Source: Polynucleobacter hallstattensis
GTDB lineage: Bacteria > Pseudomonadota > Gammaproteobacteria > Burkholderiales > Burkholderiaceae
Length of the DNA: 64,000 nucleotides
NCBI RefSeq assembly: GCF_018881835.1
Contig: NZ_JACVPO010000001.1
Span: 1 to 64,000, forward strand
Direction of reading: 5' to 3'
The notes under the pieces were generated by a model, which did no database searches, was not told the origin of the DNA, and saw only the letters and a list, made by a program, of their open reading frames with translations. Shown piece by piece: positions 7,430-15,846 of the stretch. The position numbers and the translations under genes were made by a program. Within the stretch, counting starts at the first letter, position 1, and every line of letters begins with the position of its first letter.

Positions 7430-8206
7430 TTATTTATTGAGAAAATTTTCAACCGATGTTCGATGCTCCACAGAACTAAAACAAATTCCTAGGGCCATAT
7501 TACTTTGAGAAAAAATATCCTCAAGTGAGGAGTCTAGACTTTTATTAACAATATGCTTGCTAAGCATAAAGGCAGGCTTGGCTGTGTCTTTGAATGTTTT
7601 AGCCCATTGTTCAGCATGCTCGAGTAAATCGCCGGAATCTGAGCAGCGATCTATGACACCGATTGTCATTGCCTCTTTAGATTTGATTCTTCTTCCTGAA
7701 AAGATTAAATCCTTAGCCAAGCTCATTCCAACTCGTCGAGGTAAAAAATACATACCACCTCCATCTGGAATCACAGCTCTATCAATGTATGACCAGCAAA
7801 ACAATGCATTTTCACTGGCAATAATGAAATCACATGCTAACGCTAAATCAGCGCCCAATCCAAATGCTGAGCCATTTACTGCAGCAATCATGGGTTTTGG
7901 CATATTGTGAATCAGCGTAATCATTCGCTGAATTTCTTGATGCCGCTTCCATCCCTTGATAGCTATTTCGCCAGCTGGAATCTCAAGCCTTTTGGCCATC
8001 GCCTCAATATCGCCACCCGCACAAAAACTAGCCCCATTTCCACTCAAAATAACAGCATAAATACCCTCATCGTTTGATATTGACTCAAGAGCATTGAGAA
8101 GCTCATGTCTTATCTGATCGTTCAAGGCGTTGTGCTTACTTGGTCTATTAAGAAAAAGAAATGCCACGCCATCATCAACTCTTAAATCAATACATTCATA
8201 ATTCAT
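7430..8206 (-). CDS. Enoyl-CoA hydratase/isomerase family protein
   Basis: A 258-residue crotonase-fold protein of normal length. Visible features are FLNRPSKHNALND near the N-terminus, the oxyanion-hole segment GNGASFCAGGDIEAM (about residue 55-70), and the second oxyanion segment VNGSAFGLGADLALACDF. It should hydrate or isomerise an enoyl-CoA thioester in the cytosol. The usual catalytic glutamates are not certain by eye, so isomerase or other crotonase activity is possible. It lies with the IclR gene on the minus strand, divergent from the CoA-transferase operon, and probably acts in the same pathway. Confidence 0.85.
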   Translation of the reverse strand: MNYECIDLRVDDGVAFLFLNRPSKHNALNDQIRHELLNALESISNDEGIYAVILSGNGASFCAGGDIEAMAKRLEIPAGEIAIKGWKRHQEIQRMITLIHNMPKPMIAAVNGSAFGLGADLALACDFIIASENALFCWSYIDRAVIPDGGGMYFLPRRVGMSLAKDLIFSGRRIKSKEAMTIGVIDRCSDSGDLLEHAEQWAKTFKDTAKPAFMLSKHIVNKSLDSSLEDIFSQSNMALGICFSSVEHRTSVENFLNK

Positions 8207-8245
8207 TGAAAGACCCCTTTAAGGATTATTGTTTTTATAAAGTGC

Positions 8246-9031
8246 TTAAGATTTTCTGCTGATAAAAATTCTTCCACTATCCTTTTCAATATTATGTTTT
8301 GCTTCAAGTAAATGCGGAATAATAAATTGATGAATCTCTTGCTGCGAAAGCTTTGAACCACTGAGAGTGCAATTTAGCGCAATAGTTGGATCATCACTAC
8401 TTCCAACCCTAAGCGGGACTGATACAGCGCATACATTTGGCTCCCAGTCACCAAGACTCAGGCAGTATGAATTTTTTTCATAAAACGCTTTATCTCGATT
8501 AAAGTGGTGTAAGTCTTTACGATACTGGGCAGGATCAGTAATCTTTATTCTATTAAGGATAGCATTCTGATCTTTTTCCGAGGAGGCGAGTAAAAGAGTA
8601 CGCCCTATCGAAGTAGTTAAAAGTGGCCTACTACTTCCAATATCTGGTTTTAAAAAATTCCGTCGATCAAGTCGCATTGCGTCTATATATACAACTTCAA
8701 GACGTCCAAGCATCCCTAAATTAACCGTCCATTTTGTTTTGGTAGCCAACTGCTCCATATGAGGGCGAGCTAAATGTCGAATTTCTAGGCCAGCCAACAT
8801 GGGATAACCCAACATTAAAACTCCAGGTCCAAGGCGATATTTTTGTAATCTATCCACCTTCAATAAGTAACCCAATTTTTCAAGTGTGTAAGTTAGACGC
8901 GAAACTGTTGCCTTAGGGAGCGAAGTTCTTTCACATAACTCTTTGTTGCCCAATAATTGGTCAGCAGGATTAAACGCCCTCAGCACTTCTAGGCCCCTAC
9001 TTAGATTTATTGCAAACTGACGATCGATCAT
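8246..9031 (-). CDS. IclR-family transcriptional regulator
   Basis: A 261-residue protein with an N-terminal winged helix (SRGLEVLRAFNPADQLLGNK, then SLPKATVSRLTYTLEKLGYL, about residues 9-55) and the IclR effector domain (ETAILRHLARPHMEQLA-like region, then SIGRTLLLAS). IclR regulators commonly control degradation of aromatic or carboxylic acids. It is encoded divergently from the CoA-transferase operon, and a perfect dyad operator sits between them at 9102-9122. The gene is 39 bp upstream of the enoyl-CoA hydratase gene on the same strand, so it may regulate both directions. Confidence 0.88.
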   Translation of the reverse strand: MIDRQFAINLSRGLEVLRAFNPADQLLGNKELCERTSLPKATVSRLTYTLEKLGYLLKVDRLQKYRLGPGVLMLGYPMLAGLEIRHLARPHMEQLATKTKWTVNLGMLGRLEVVYIDAMRLDRRNFLKPDIGSSRPLLTTSIGRTLLLASSEKDQNAILNRIKITDPAQYRKDLHHFNRDKAFYEKNSYCLSLGDWEPNVCAVSVPLRVGSSDDPTIALNCTLSGSKLSQQEIHQFIIPHLLEAKHNIEKDSGRIFISRKS

Positions 9032-9101
9032 GCCTTTTAGCCCCTTTCAAGGTCTATAGATCCTTATTCTTTTCCCGGTGGATAGCAATCTATTCTAACA
9101 A

Positions 9102-9122
9102 GTGTTTCGCTAGGCGAAACAC
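9102..9122. promoter_or_regulatory. Perfect dyad, probable IclR operator
   Basis: Arms GTGTTTCGC and GCGAAACAC are perfect inverted complements separated by TAG. The site lies in the 153-bp gap between the iclR start (9031, minus) and the CoA-transferase start (9185, plus). Position, symmetry and length fit an IclR-family dimer site. No other strong dyad is seen in this gap. Confidence 0.75.
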
Positions 9123-9184
9123 ACTGATGGTCCTAATTTTCTCTGATTCAATAGAAATTCCTACTAAAAATCGACCAAAAAAAT

Positions 9185-10405
9185 ATGAGCACAACTCAAA
9201 CACCAAGCAGTAATAAAGGTCCTTTATCTGGTGTACGTATCCTGGATATGGCCACTGTAATTGCTGGTCCATTTGCAGCGACGCTTTGCGCTGACTTAGG
9301 CGCTGAAGTCACCAAACTCGAACTACCTGCCAACAATGATCCTTTGAGAACTTTTGCTCCCATGAAGGATCATCATTCTTTATATTGGAAAGTTACAAAT
9401 AGAGGCAAAAAAGGCATTACCTTAGATGTACGAAAGCCTGAGGGAAAAGAAATTTTTTTAAGAATGCTGCCCTCTTTTGATGTATTGGTGGAAAATTTTA
9501 GGACTGGCACCCTTGATCAATGGGGTCTTGATATCAAAACCTTGCATCAAGCTAATCCTCAGCTTATCGTTCTTCGTCTTACTGGGTTTGGTCAGACTGG
9601 CCCCTATGCCAGAAGGCCAGGCTTTGCTCGCATCTTTGAGGCAATGAGTGGCTTTACAAACTTAACGGGAATGGCTGATGGCCCCCCTCAGCATATGAAT
9701 TACCCTTTAGGAGATGTAGTTTCCGGATTATTTGGTGCATTTTCTATAGCAGCAGCTTTAGTTGAAAGCTCTCGATCAAAAGATATGGTCGGCAGAGAAA
9801 TCGACTTATCTGCAACCGAAGCCATGATGCGTCTACTTGATCCCCTAGCGGTTGAGTTTGATCAACTAAATTATGTTCGTGGGCGCACTGGATCACGGGC
9901 AACATATACAGCACCCTCTAATATTTATAAAACATCCGATGGTGTATGGATTAGTGTAGTTGGATCATCTGAACCAATATTTAAGCGATTCTGCTCTGCA
10001 ATTGGTATGGATGAATTGGCAAACAATCCTAAATTTTCTAACAATCAATCGCGCCTAAAGAATTTAGATGAAATAGACCAAATTATCTCTAACTGGTGCT
10101 CTTCGCTAAATTTTGAAATGTTAGCAAAAGCCCTTAACCAGCATGATGTTCCTTTTACCAAGGTTTATGACATTAATGATGTCTTGAATGATCCCCACTT
10201 TAAAGAACGCAATGCAATCATCAGGCTGCCTGACGAGGATTTGGGTAGCATTCCGGCACCTTGTATCGTTCCGCGTTTTTCCGGCATTCCCGAATATATT
10301 CCCCATAGCGGATCAAAAACTGGTGCCCATAATATTTCTTTTTATTCTGAACTTGGTTTGAGTGATGAAGAAATTTCCAAACTAAAAGCTAGCAACGTTA
10401 TATAA
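9185..10405 (+). CDS. CaiB/BaiF (family III) CoA-transferase
   Basis: A 406-residue family III CoA-transferase. Evidence includes GVRILDMATVIAGPFAATL, then LGAEVTKLE, the VENFRTGTLDQWGLD segment, TGFGQTGPYARRPGF, and the likely catalytic aspartate in YPLGDVVSGLFG (about D177). It transfers CoA from a donor thioester to a free carboxylate, activating the substrate in the cytosol. It begins the plus-strand operon of segment B, 12 bp ahead of a MaoC gene. As the only activating enzyme of the cluster it probably starts the pathway. The substrate is unknown. Confidence 0.9.
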   Translation: MSTTQTPSSNKGPLSGVRILDMATVIAGPFAATLCADLGAEVTKLELPANNDPLRTFAPMKDHHSLYWKVTNRGKKGITLDVRKPEGKEIFLRMLPSFDVLVENFRTGTLDQWGLDIKTLHQANPQLIVLRLTGFGQTGPYARRPGFARIFEAMSGFTNLTGMADGPPQHMNYPLGDVVSGLFGAFSIAAALVESSRSKDMVGREIDLSATEAMMRLLDPLAVEFDQLNYVRGRTGSRATYTAPSNIYKTSDGVWISVVGSSEPIFKRFCSAIGMDELANNPKFSNNQSRLKNLDEIDQIISNWCSSLNFEMLAKALNQHDVPFTKVYDINDVLNDPHFKERNAIIRLPDEDLGSIPAPCIVPRFSGIPEYIPHSGSKTGAHNISFYSELGLSDEEISKLKASNVI

Positions 10406-10417
10406 AAGGAGCACTGC

Positions 10418-10903
10418 ATGCACAAAATTACACTTAGCTCTCTTAATGAACTAAAAAACTGGGTTGGTAAACAGCTTCCTCCTTCCGATTGGCAGGAAAT
10501 TACTCAACAGCGTATTGATTTATTTGCTGAGGCCGGTGGAGATAATCAGTGGATACACGTAGACCCAGTAAGAGCAGCTAAAGAATCTCCTTACGGAGTC
10601 ACAATAGCTCATGGCTTTTTAATCCTCTCACTCTTAAGCAGATTTTTTACAGATACCGTTCTCATCGATGGCGTTACCTTGTCGATCAATTATGGAACTA
10701 ATAAAGTCAGATTTACTGATCCAGTTTTAGTAAATGCTAGAGTGCGTGCTCATTTCACCCTAGCATCTCTAGAGGCATTTAAAGGCGGAGTACAAATTAT
10801 TTGGAATGTATCTATAGAGCAAGAAGGTAAGGAACGACCTTGCATGATCGCAGAATGGATAAGCCGACGTTATGGGGCTTTTGATGGTGAAGCTTCGCAA
10901 TGA
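10418..10903 (+). CDS. MaoC-like (R)-specific hydratase
   Basis: A 161-residue hot-dog-fold protein with the hydratase-2 motif FAEAGGDNQWIHVDPVRA and the following PYGVTIAHGFLILSLL. The conserved Asp/His pair expected for water addition to an enoyl-CoA is present (D and H of GDNQWIH). It would hydrate the product of the adjacent acyl-CoA dehydrogenase. It has an AGGAG ribosome site overlapping the end of the CoA-transferase gene. Such proteins also act on mesaconyl- or other branched enoyl-CoAs, so substrate length is open. Confidence 0.85.
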   Translation: MHKITLSSLNELKNWVGKQLPPSDWQEITQQRIDLFAEAGGDNQWIHVDPVRAAKESPYGVTIAHGFLILSLLSRFFTDTVLIDGVTLSINYGTNKVRFTDPVLVNARVRAHFTLASLEAFKGGVQIIWNVSIEQEGKERPCMIAEWISRRYGAFDGEASQ

Positions 10904-10931
10904 AATTGAGCACTTTGATTAAAGGATCGCT

Positions 10932-12092
10932 ATGATTCGTAACCCAAACGAATTCTCTTCTTTTTTAGATTCACTAAAAAAGTATTGTCAGAATAAACTT
11001 ATTCCTCGTGAGGCAGAGGTTGAATTACTAGACGATGTCCCCCCAGATATTGTGTCCGATATGGCTGGATTCGGATTATTCGGATTCTCAATCCCAGAAG
11101 CATATGGCGGTTTTGGTATGACGACTGAAGAGCTAGTTTTGGCCGCTATGGAAATATCACAATGCTCTGTTGCCTTTCGTGCGAGAGTGGGAACCAATAC
11201 TGGGATTGGATCAGAGGCATTAGTTGCCGATGGATCAGAAGCGCAGAAAGAAAAATATTTGCCTAGATTAGCCAGCGGTGAAATTACTGGGTGCTTTGCA
11301 ATTACCGAGCCTGACGCGGGCTCAGACGCGGCCTCTTTAAAAACTTCGGCAAGAAAAGAGGGAAATGATTTCATCCTAAATGGCACCAAATGCTTTATTA
11401 CTAATGCGCCTATATCTGATCTATTTACAGTCATGGCAAGAACGGATCAAAGCAAGCCTAAAGCTGATGGTGTTTCTGCATTTTTAATAGAAAGAAATAC
11501 GCCAGGTCTCACTGTTGGTAGTCCATATAAAAAAATGGGGCAAGCAGGATCCCCAGTTTCAGAAGTGCATTTCGAAAATTGCCGTATTCCTGCTGGAAAC
11601 CTTATCGGAATAGAGGGTGCAGGCTTTAAAACTGCAATGAAAGTATTAAATAAGCAACGCATACATTTAGCAGCACTTTGTATTGGTCCAGCTATTCGTA
11701 TGTTGGATGAGATTGTGAATTACACATCTGTAAGGGGGCAATTTGGTAAGCCTATTAGCGCTTTTCAGTTAGTGCAAGCGATGATTGCAGACTGCCAAAC
11801 CGAAATTTATGCCGCTAAAGCACTTGTTTTAGAAACTGCCCGCAAACGTGATTCCGGAGAAGATGTCAGCATGGAAGCTTCCATCTGCAAATATTTTGCT
11901 TCGGAGATGTGTGGAAGGGTTGCTGATCGTTGTGTACAGATGTTGGGCGGATATGGTTATATTTCTGATAATCCAATTGAGAGATTTTATCGGGATGTGC
12001 GTCTTTTCCGCCTCTATGAAGGAACGAGTCAAATTCATCAACTGAATATCGCTAGAAATACGTTCAAAAAAGCAGGACATACCTTTAACTAA
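10932..12092 (+). CDS. Acyl-CoA dehydrogenase
   Basis: A 386-residue FAD enzyme of standard length. It shows the family signatures CFAITEPDAGSDAASLKT (flavin/substrate loop), KCFITNAPISDLF, the QFGKPISAFQLVQAMIAD segment, and QMLGGYGYISDNPIERFYRD. The C-terminal YEGTSQIHQLNIARN carries the glutamate that acts as catalytic base in short- and medium-chain members. It oxidises an acyl-CoA to the 2-enoyl-CoA, passing electrons to ETF. It sits 28 bp after maoC-like and 21 bp before a Bug receptor gene. No etfAB genes are in the cluster, so housekeeping ETF would be used. Confidence 0.92.
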   Translation: MIRNPNEFSSFLDSLKKYCQNKLIPREAEVELLDDVPPDIVSDMAGFGLFGFSIPEAYGGFGMTTEELVLAAMEISQCSVAFRARVGTNTGIGSEALVADGSEAQKEKYLPRLASGEITGCFAITEPDAGSDAASLKTSARKEGNDFILNGTKCFITNAPISDLFTVMARTDQSKPKADGVSAFLIERNTPGLTVGSPYKKMGQAGSPVSEVHFENCRIPAGNLIGIEGAGFKTAMKVLNKQRIHLAALCIGPAIRMLDEIVNYTSVRGQFGKPISAFQLVQAMIADCQTEIYAAKALVLETARKRDSGEDVSMEASICKYFASEMCGRVADRCVQMLGGYGYISDNPIERFYRDVRLFRLYEGTSQIHQLNIARNTFKKAGHTFN

Positions 12093-12113
12093 CACTTTAA
12101 TTTTGGAGAAATA

Positions 12114-13085
12114 ATGAAAAACAAACTTCATGTAACTATATTTTCTTTGCTCTGCATAACATCTTCTTTTGCTGCTTTTGGGCAAGATTCAAGCTACCCT
12201 AATCGCCCGATTAAGATTATTGTTCCTTACGCTGCAGGCGGAGGAGCGGATAATCTGGCAAGGACAATTGGTCAGAAATTAGGGCCTCTACTTGGACAAA
12301 CAGTAGTTGTTGAAAATAAACCTGGTGCCTCTACCCAATCTGGCACTCTCGCAGTTGTGAAGGCGCCTGCTGATGGTTATACCTTGTTGATGGGCACAGC
12401 GAACCTAGCAACAAACCCAGCATTATTTGAGAAATTACCATATGACACACAAAAGGATTTAGCACCCATCGCTCTTATTACCAAAGTGCCTGTCTATATT
12501 TTTGTTACAAATAATTCAAATATTAGAACTGTTTCTGACTTGCTAGCTAAAGCAAAGTCCACACCCAACGGTCTATCTTATGCAACTCCAGGAAATGGTA
12601 GTAGCGCACACTTAGCGGGTGAGCTTTTTAAAAATAACTCTAAAAGCAACCTTCAACACATCCCCTACAAAGGAAGTTCAGAAGCTACAACCGCTCTAAT
12701 TGGAGATCAAGTTCAACTAAGCTTTGATAATTACGGGCCAATAATGGCGCAGGTTAAAGCGGGCAATGCAGTACCAATTGCTATTGCGATGCCAACCAGA
12801 TCAAGCATTACACCTAACGTACCTACCCTAAAAGAATTAGGCTACCCTATGGAAGCATATGCTTGGTGGGGAATTTTGGCGCCTGCTGGAACCCCTAATA
12901 ACATTGTCGAACGACTGAACACCGCGATACAGACTACTCTCAATGATTCTGAGGTCCGTGAGAATCTTCAAAGACAAGGGGTTCAGATTGTCAATAGCAC
13001 ACCAACTGAGTTTGCTGATCACATCAAAGCAGAAGCTATTAAGTGGTCACAAGTTACTAAGCAAGCCAACATTAAAGCCCAATAA
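12114..13085 (+). CDS. Bug/TctC-family periplasmic receptor in the acyl-CoA operon
   Basis: A 323-residue protein with a signal peptide (residues 1-23, ending FGQ) and Bug motifs: YPNRPIKIIVPYAAGGGADN, VVVENKPGASTQSG and DGYTLLMGT. Being placed between the acyl-CoA dehydrogenase and reductase genes, it is the best candidate to capture the acid that the CoA-transferase activates. The ribosome site (GGAG) is clear. There is no linked membrane permease. The next gene starts 1 base after its stop. Confidence 0.9.
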   Translation: MKNKLHVTIFSLLCITSSFAAFGQDSSYPNRPIKIIVPYAAGGGADNLARTIGQKLGPLLGQTVVVENKPGASTQSGTLAVVKAPADGYTLLMGTANLATNPALFEKLPYDTQKDLAPIALITKVPVYIFVTNNSNIRTVSDLLAKAKSTPNGLSYATPGNGSSAHLAGELFKNNSKSNLQHIPYKGSSEATTALIGDQVQLSFDNYGPIMAQVKAGNAVPIAIAMPTRSSITPNVPTLKELGYPMEAYAWWGILAPAGTPNNIVERLNTAIQTTLNDSEVRENLQRQGVQIVNSTPTEFADHIKAEAIKWSQVTKQANIKAQ

Positions 13086-13086
13086 G

Positions 13087-14076
13087 ATGAATACATCTTT
13101 TAAAGCTTTTCGTCTTCACTCCCTAGATGGAGCAGTGACCAGCAAAATTGAATCCATTCAATTAGATTCTTTAAGTCCGGGTAATGTGACCATCAAGGTG
13201 GCATATTCTAGTATTAATTACAAGGATGCACTGGCTTCAAAAGGTCTTAACAATATAGTGCGTGAATGGCCAAGAATTAGCGGTATTGATTTGACTGGCA
13301 CAGTGGTTGAATCGCTTGATTCACGATTTAGTCCAGGCGATGAGGTATTAGTAAATGGCTGTGGAATCGGAGTTGATCATGATGGTGGGCATGCCCAATA
13401 TGCACGCGTCAATGCGGATTGGGTTATGAAAATACCCCAAGGCCTCACGTTACTGGATGCCGCCACGATCGGTGTTGCAGGCTATACGGCAGGATTATCT
13501 TTGGACTTAATGGAGCTAAATGGACTTAATCCGCAAAGTGGTCCAATACTAGTAACCGGTGCAACTGGTGGAGTAGCCACTATTGCCATAGATATGTTGG
13601 CGCAAAGAGGCTATCAAGTGACCGCCATGACTGGAAAACTAAATGAAGCTGGATACCTTAAAAACCTTGGTGCCTCGGAAGTCATTGGACGAATTTCATC
13701 AGAGAGTAAATTTAAACCACTTGAAAAAGCGCAATGGGCTGGGGCAATAGATTCTGTAGGTGGCTCTACTCTATCCTGGCTGACTCGTGTAATACAACCA
13801 AGCGGAGTAATTGCTGCCTTTGGAAATGCTGGTGGAGCAGAGCTTGAAACTACTGTAATACCATTTATTCTCAGAGGAATTCGTTTGATTGGTATCAATG
13901 CAAACTCACCTATGCTCATAAGAGAAAAAGTTTGGAATAAGATTGCTAATGAATATCGCCCAACTCATCTAAAAGAAATTGCCAGCGTCATTGGCATTGA
14001 AGAGCTATCACATCACCTAGATCTCACGCTGGCAGGAAAATCAAAGGGTAGGATTGTGATTGATATGAATCAATAA
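13087..14076 (+). CDS. YhdH/AcuI-like zinc-free alcohol dehydrogenase (quinone reductase family)
   Basis: A 329-residue MDR-superfamily oxidoreductase resembling E. coli YhdH/AcuI: AYSSINYKDALASKG, then GIDLTGTVVESLDSRFSPGD, VLVNGCGIGVDHDGGHAQYAR and the NADPH site GATGGVATIAIDML. AcuI reduces acryloyl-CoA to propionyl-CoA, so a reductive step on an unsaturated CoA ester is plausible, though substrate is not proven. I start it at ATG 13087, one base after the Bug gene's stop (AATAAGATG). The frame stays open upstream but that part overlaps the Bug gene. Confidence 0.85.
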   Translation: MNTSFKAFRLHSLDGAVTSKIESIQLDSLSPGNVTIKVAYSSINYKDALASKGLNNIVREWPRISGIDLTGTVVESLDSRFSPGDEVLVNGCGIGVDHDGGHAQYARVNADWVMKIPQGLTLLDAATIGVAGYTAGLSLDLMELNGLNPQSGPILVTGATGGVATIAIDMLAQRGYQVTAMTGKLNEAGYLKNLGASEVIGRISSESKFKPLEKAQWAGAIDSVGGSTLSWLTRVIQPSGVIAAFGNAGGAELETTVIPFILRGIRLIGINANSPMLIREKVWNKIANEYRPTHLKEIASVIGIEELSHHLDLTLAGKSKGRIVIDMNQ

Positions 14077-14113
14077 GATCTGAAAAACTTAAACATAAAA
14101 ATTAGGAGATAAC

Positions 14114-15088
14114 ATGAAGCGTCGACAGTTTCTCATTACCATCCCCAGTATTAGCCTATATCCTTTTGTGTCATATAGTCAGACAGGATTTCCGAGCAAC
14201 TCGATCAAAATAGTCTGCCCTTACGCAGCCGGAGGTGGTCCGGATATACAGCTAAGACAAGCAGCACCTTATCTGGGAGAAACTTTTAAGCAATCCGTCA
14301 TTATTGAAAATAAAGTTGGGGCTGGTGGTGTGCTGGCGACTCAATTTACCGCACAATCAGCGCCCGATGGCTACACCCTTATGCTTGGATCAAACATACA
14401 GTTAATTCAAAAAATTATTAAGCCAGAAATTTCAATTAACCCCCTAACGGATTTTGCTCCTATCAGCAATATGTACTCCTTCCCAACGGTGATGATGGTT
14501 TCAGCAGACTCTCCATATAAACGGGTTGAAGACGTTATTGCTGCTGCTAAAGCCAACCCAGGCTCTATGAATTATGGGTCCGGCGGGATTGGCACTTCAG
14601 CGCACATTGCAGGTGCAACATTTGTAACGTTGAATAATTTGAAGGTAATTCATATCCCATTAAAAGGATCGGTAGAAATTGCTACGTCTTTAATTCGGGG
14701 CGATACACAATTTGCTTTTCCAATAGCAGGAACAGCCGTACCATTGATCAAAGGTGGAAAAGTGCGTGCACTTGCCGTAACAAGTAAAAATCGTTTAACG
14801 CAGTTGCCAGATGTGCCAACACTAAATGAAATCATGAAAAATGAACTAACAATTCAGGAATCATGGTTTGGCATTTGGGCCCCGATCAAAACACCTCGAG
14901 ATAGGATTGATACTTTATTTCAAGGTATTACGAGCACCCTCAATAACAAAGCTCTTAAGACCACGTTTGAGGAGGCAGGCAATATGGTTACACCCAGCCA
15001 AAGTACTCAGAGCTTTGGAATGCATATGGTGAACGAAAATAAAAAATGGGCGGAGATTATTCGTCTTACAGGTATAACTGCTGAGTAA
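14114..15088 (+). CDS. Fourth Bug/TctC-family receptor, possible Tat signal
   Basis: A 324-residue Bug protein with FPSNSIKIVCPYAAGGGPD, then SVIIENKVGAGGV and DGYTLMLGS. Its N-terminus MKRRQFLITIPSISLYPF has a twin-arginine followed by a hydrophobic run, so Tat export is possible, unlike the Sec-type signals of the other three Bug proteins. AGGAG precedes the ATG. It is the last gene of the plus-strand operon. After it, 15089-15323 shows no gene, only the 15256 palindrome. Confidence 0.88.
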   Translation: MKRRQFLITIPSISLYPFVSYSQTGFPSNSIKIVCPYAAGGGPDIQLRQAAPYLGETFKQSVIIENKVGAGGVLATQFTAQSAPDGYTLMLGSNIQLIQKIIKPEISINPLTDFAPISNMYSFPTVMMVSADSPYKRVEDVIAAAKANPGSMNYGSGGIGTSAHIAGATFVTLNNLKVIHIPLKGSVEIATSLIRGDTQFAFPIAGTAVPLIKGGKVRALAVTSKNRLTQLPDVPTLNEIMKNELTIQESWFGIWAPIKTPRDRIDTLFQGITSTLNNKALKTTFEEAGNMVTPSQSTQSFGMHMVNENKKWAEIIRLTGITAE

Positions 15089-15255
15089 AAAATTTACTAA
15101 TTAATCAAACTCTACAAATTTAATTAGTAGGCGTTACTTAAAGTAGCACTTATAAGACCAAACCTCACCTTCTTCATCAAAAGCCTCCTTTTTGTAAGTT
15201 TTAGATTAAGTCTAGGTTCGTAGCTAATTAGGTCGAATAGATCGGCGCGAAACTT

Positions 15256-15272
15256 TGTCGGGTAAACCGACA
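15256..15272. repeat. 17-bp palindrome TGTCGGGTAAACCGACA
   Basis: Inverted repeat that extends outwards to TTTGTCGG...CCGACAAAA (about 15254-15275). It is the same as the palindrome at 2852-2868 apart from one central base. It sits 52 bp left of displaced tRNA copy 3. The outer A/T extensions give it some terminator character for the Bug operon, but the T-run is short. Confidence 0.5.
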
Positions 15273-15323
15273 AAATTGAGTGTGGTGGAAACGTATAAAG
15301 ACAGAAATACCAGCATTAATTCT

Positions 15324-15449
15324 TGGCCTGCCCAGCACGCTTCGAACGTGCGACCTACGCCTTAGAAGAATTTGTGGCTGTTGGAAAGTCTAATTATTTC
15401 AATGACTTACACGCTTAAATCGGGACTGTGTAATAAACTGTGCAATGAC
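15324..15449 (-). repeat. Displaced tRNA-Arg 3' half plus att-like flank, copy 3
   Basis: Positions 15324-15368 match the 3' 45 bases of tRNA-Arg(TCT) with one substitution. The next ~80 bp parallels the flank of copy 1 (2738-2818) closely, including the two spaced TTGCACAGT/TTACACAGT-like motifs read on the minus strand. It separates segment B from segment C. The remaining gap to 15517 shows no gene. Confidence 0.8.
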
Positions 15450-15517
15450 TTTAAAAGTTTTATTTAACCCTAACAATGCAGATAACAACGACCCAAAGCA
15501 GATGGCAACCAAAGGCC

Positions 15518-15551
15518 AAAAAAAATACCCCCACCTAAGTTGATGGGGGTA
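15518..15551 (-). terminator. Intrinsic terminator of the Ala/Pro-rich protein gene
   Basis: An 8-bp stem (TACCCCCA / TGGGGGTA, 15526-15533 with 15544-15551) closes a 10-nt loop and is followed on the minus strand by eight Ts (A-run 15518-15525). It lies 17 bp after the stop of the minus-strand gene at 15569. Confidence 0.85.
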
Positions 15552-15568
15552 GCGGTATTAAAGAAATA

Positions 15569-15763
15569 TTATTTCTTAGGAGGCATAGCCGCTGGTGCTG
15601 GTGCTGGTGCAGGAGCTGGTGCTGGAGCAGCCGCAGCTGGTTTTGGTGCTGGTGCTGGAGCAGCCGCAGCTGGTTTTGGTGCTGGTGCAGCTGGAGCTGG
15701 AGCCTGAGCAGAAGCAACGCTAGAAGCTAATCCTAATGCCAAGATTGATAATAATTTATTCAT
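15569..15763 (-). CDS. Small secreted Ala/Pro/Lys-repeat protein
   Basis: A 64-residue protein: a clear Sec signal peptide (residues 1-20, ending ASAQ) and a mature part made almost wholly of Ala and Pro with [15 protein letters not shown] repeats, ending MPPKK. AGGAG precedes the ATG and a strong terminator follows the stop, so it is a single-gene transcription unit. The rod-like mature peptide could span periplasm or decorate the envelope, but the function is unknown. The repetitive composition makes homology searches unreliable. Confidence 0.75.
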   Translation of the reverse strand: MNKLLSILALGLASSVASAQAPAPAAPAPKPAAAAPAPAPKPAAAAPAPAPAPAPAPAAMPPKK

Positions 15764-15846
15764 TTACATCTCCTATTTAGGTGAAATTTCACTACATGGT
15801 TAAATTGAATCTACAACGAACAACATACTTCAACTGCCTTAAAAAA

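Noticed and set aside
12943..13086. Upstream extension of the YhdH-like gene
   Set aside because: It lies inside the preceding Bug receptor gene in another frame; homology begins at 13087.
15535..15717. Leu/Gln-rich frame opposite the Ala/Pro-rich gene's normal frame
   Set aside because: It is a frame shadow of the repeat composition, without signal peptide or ribosome site.
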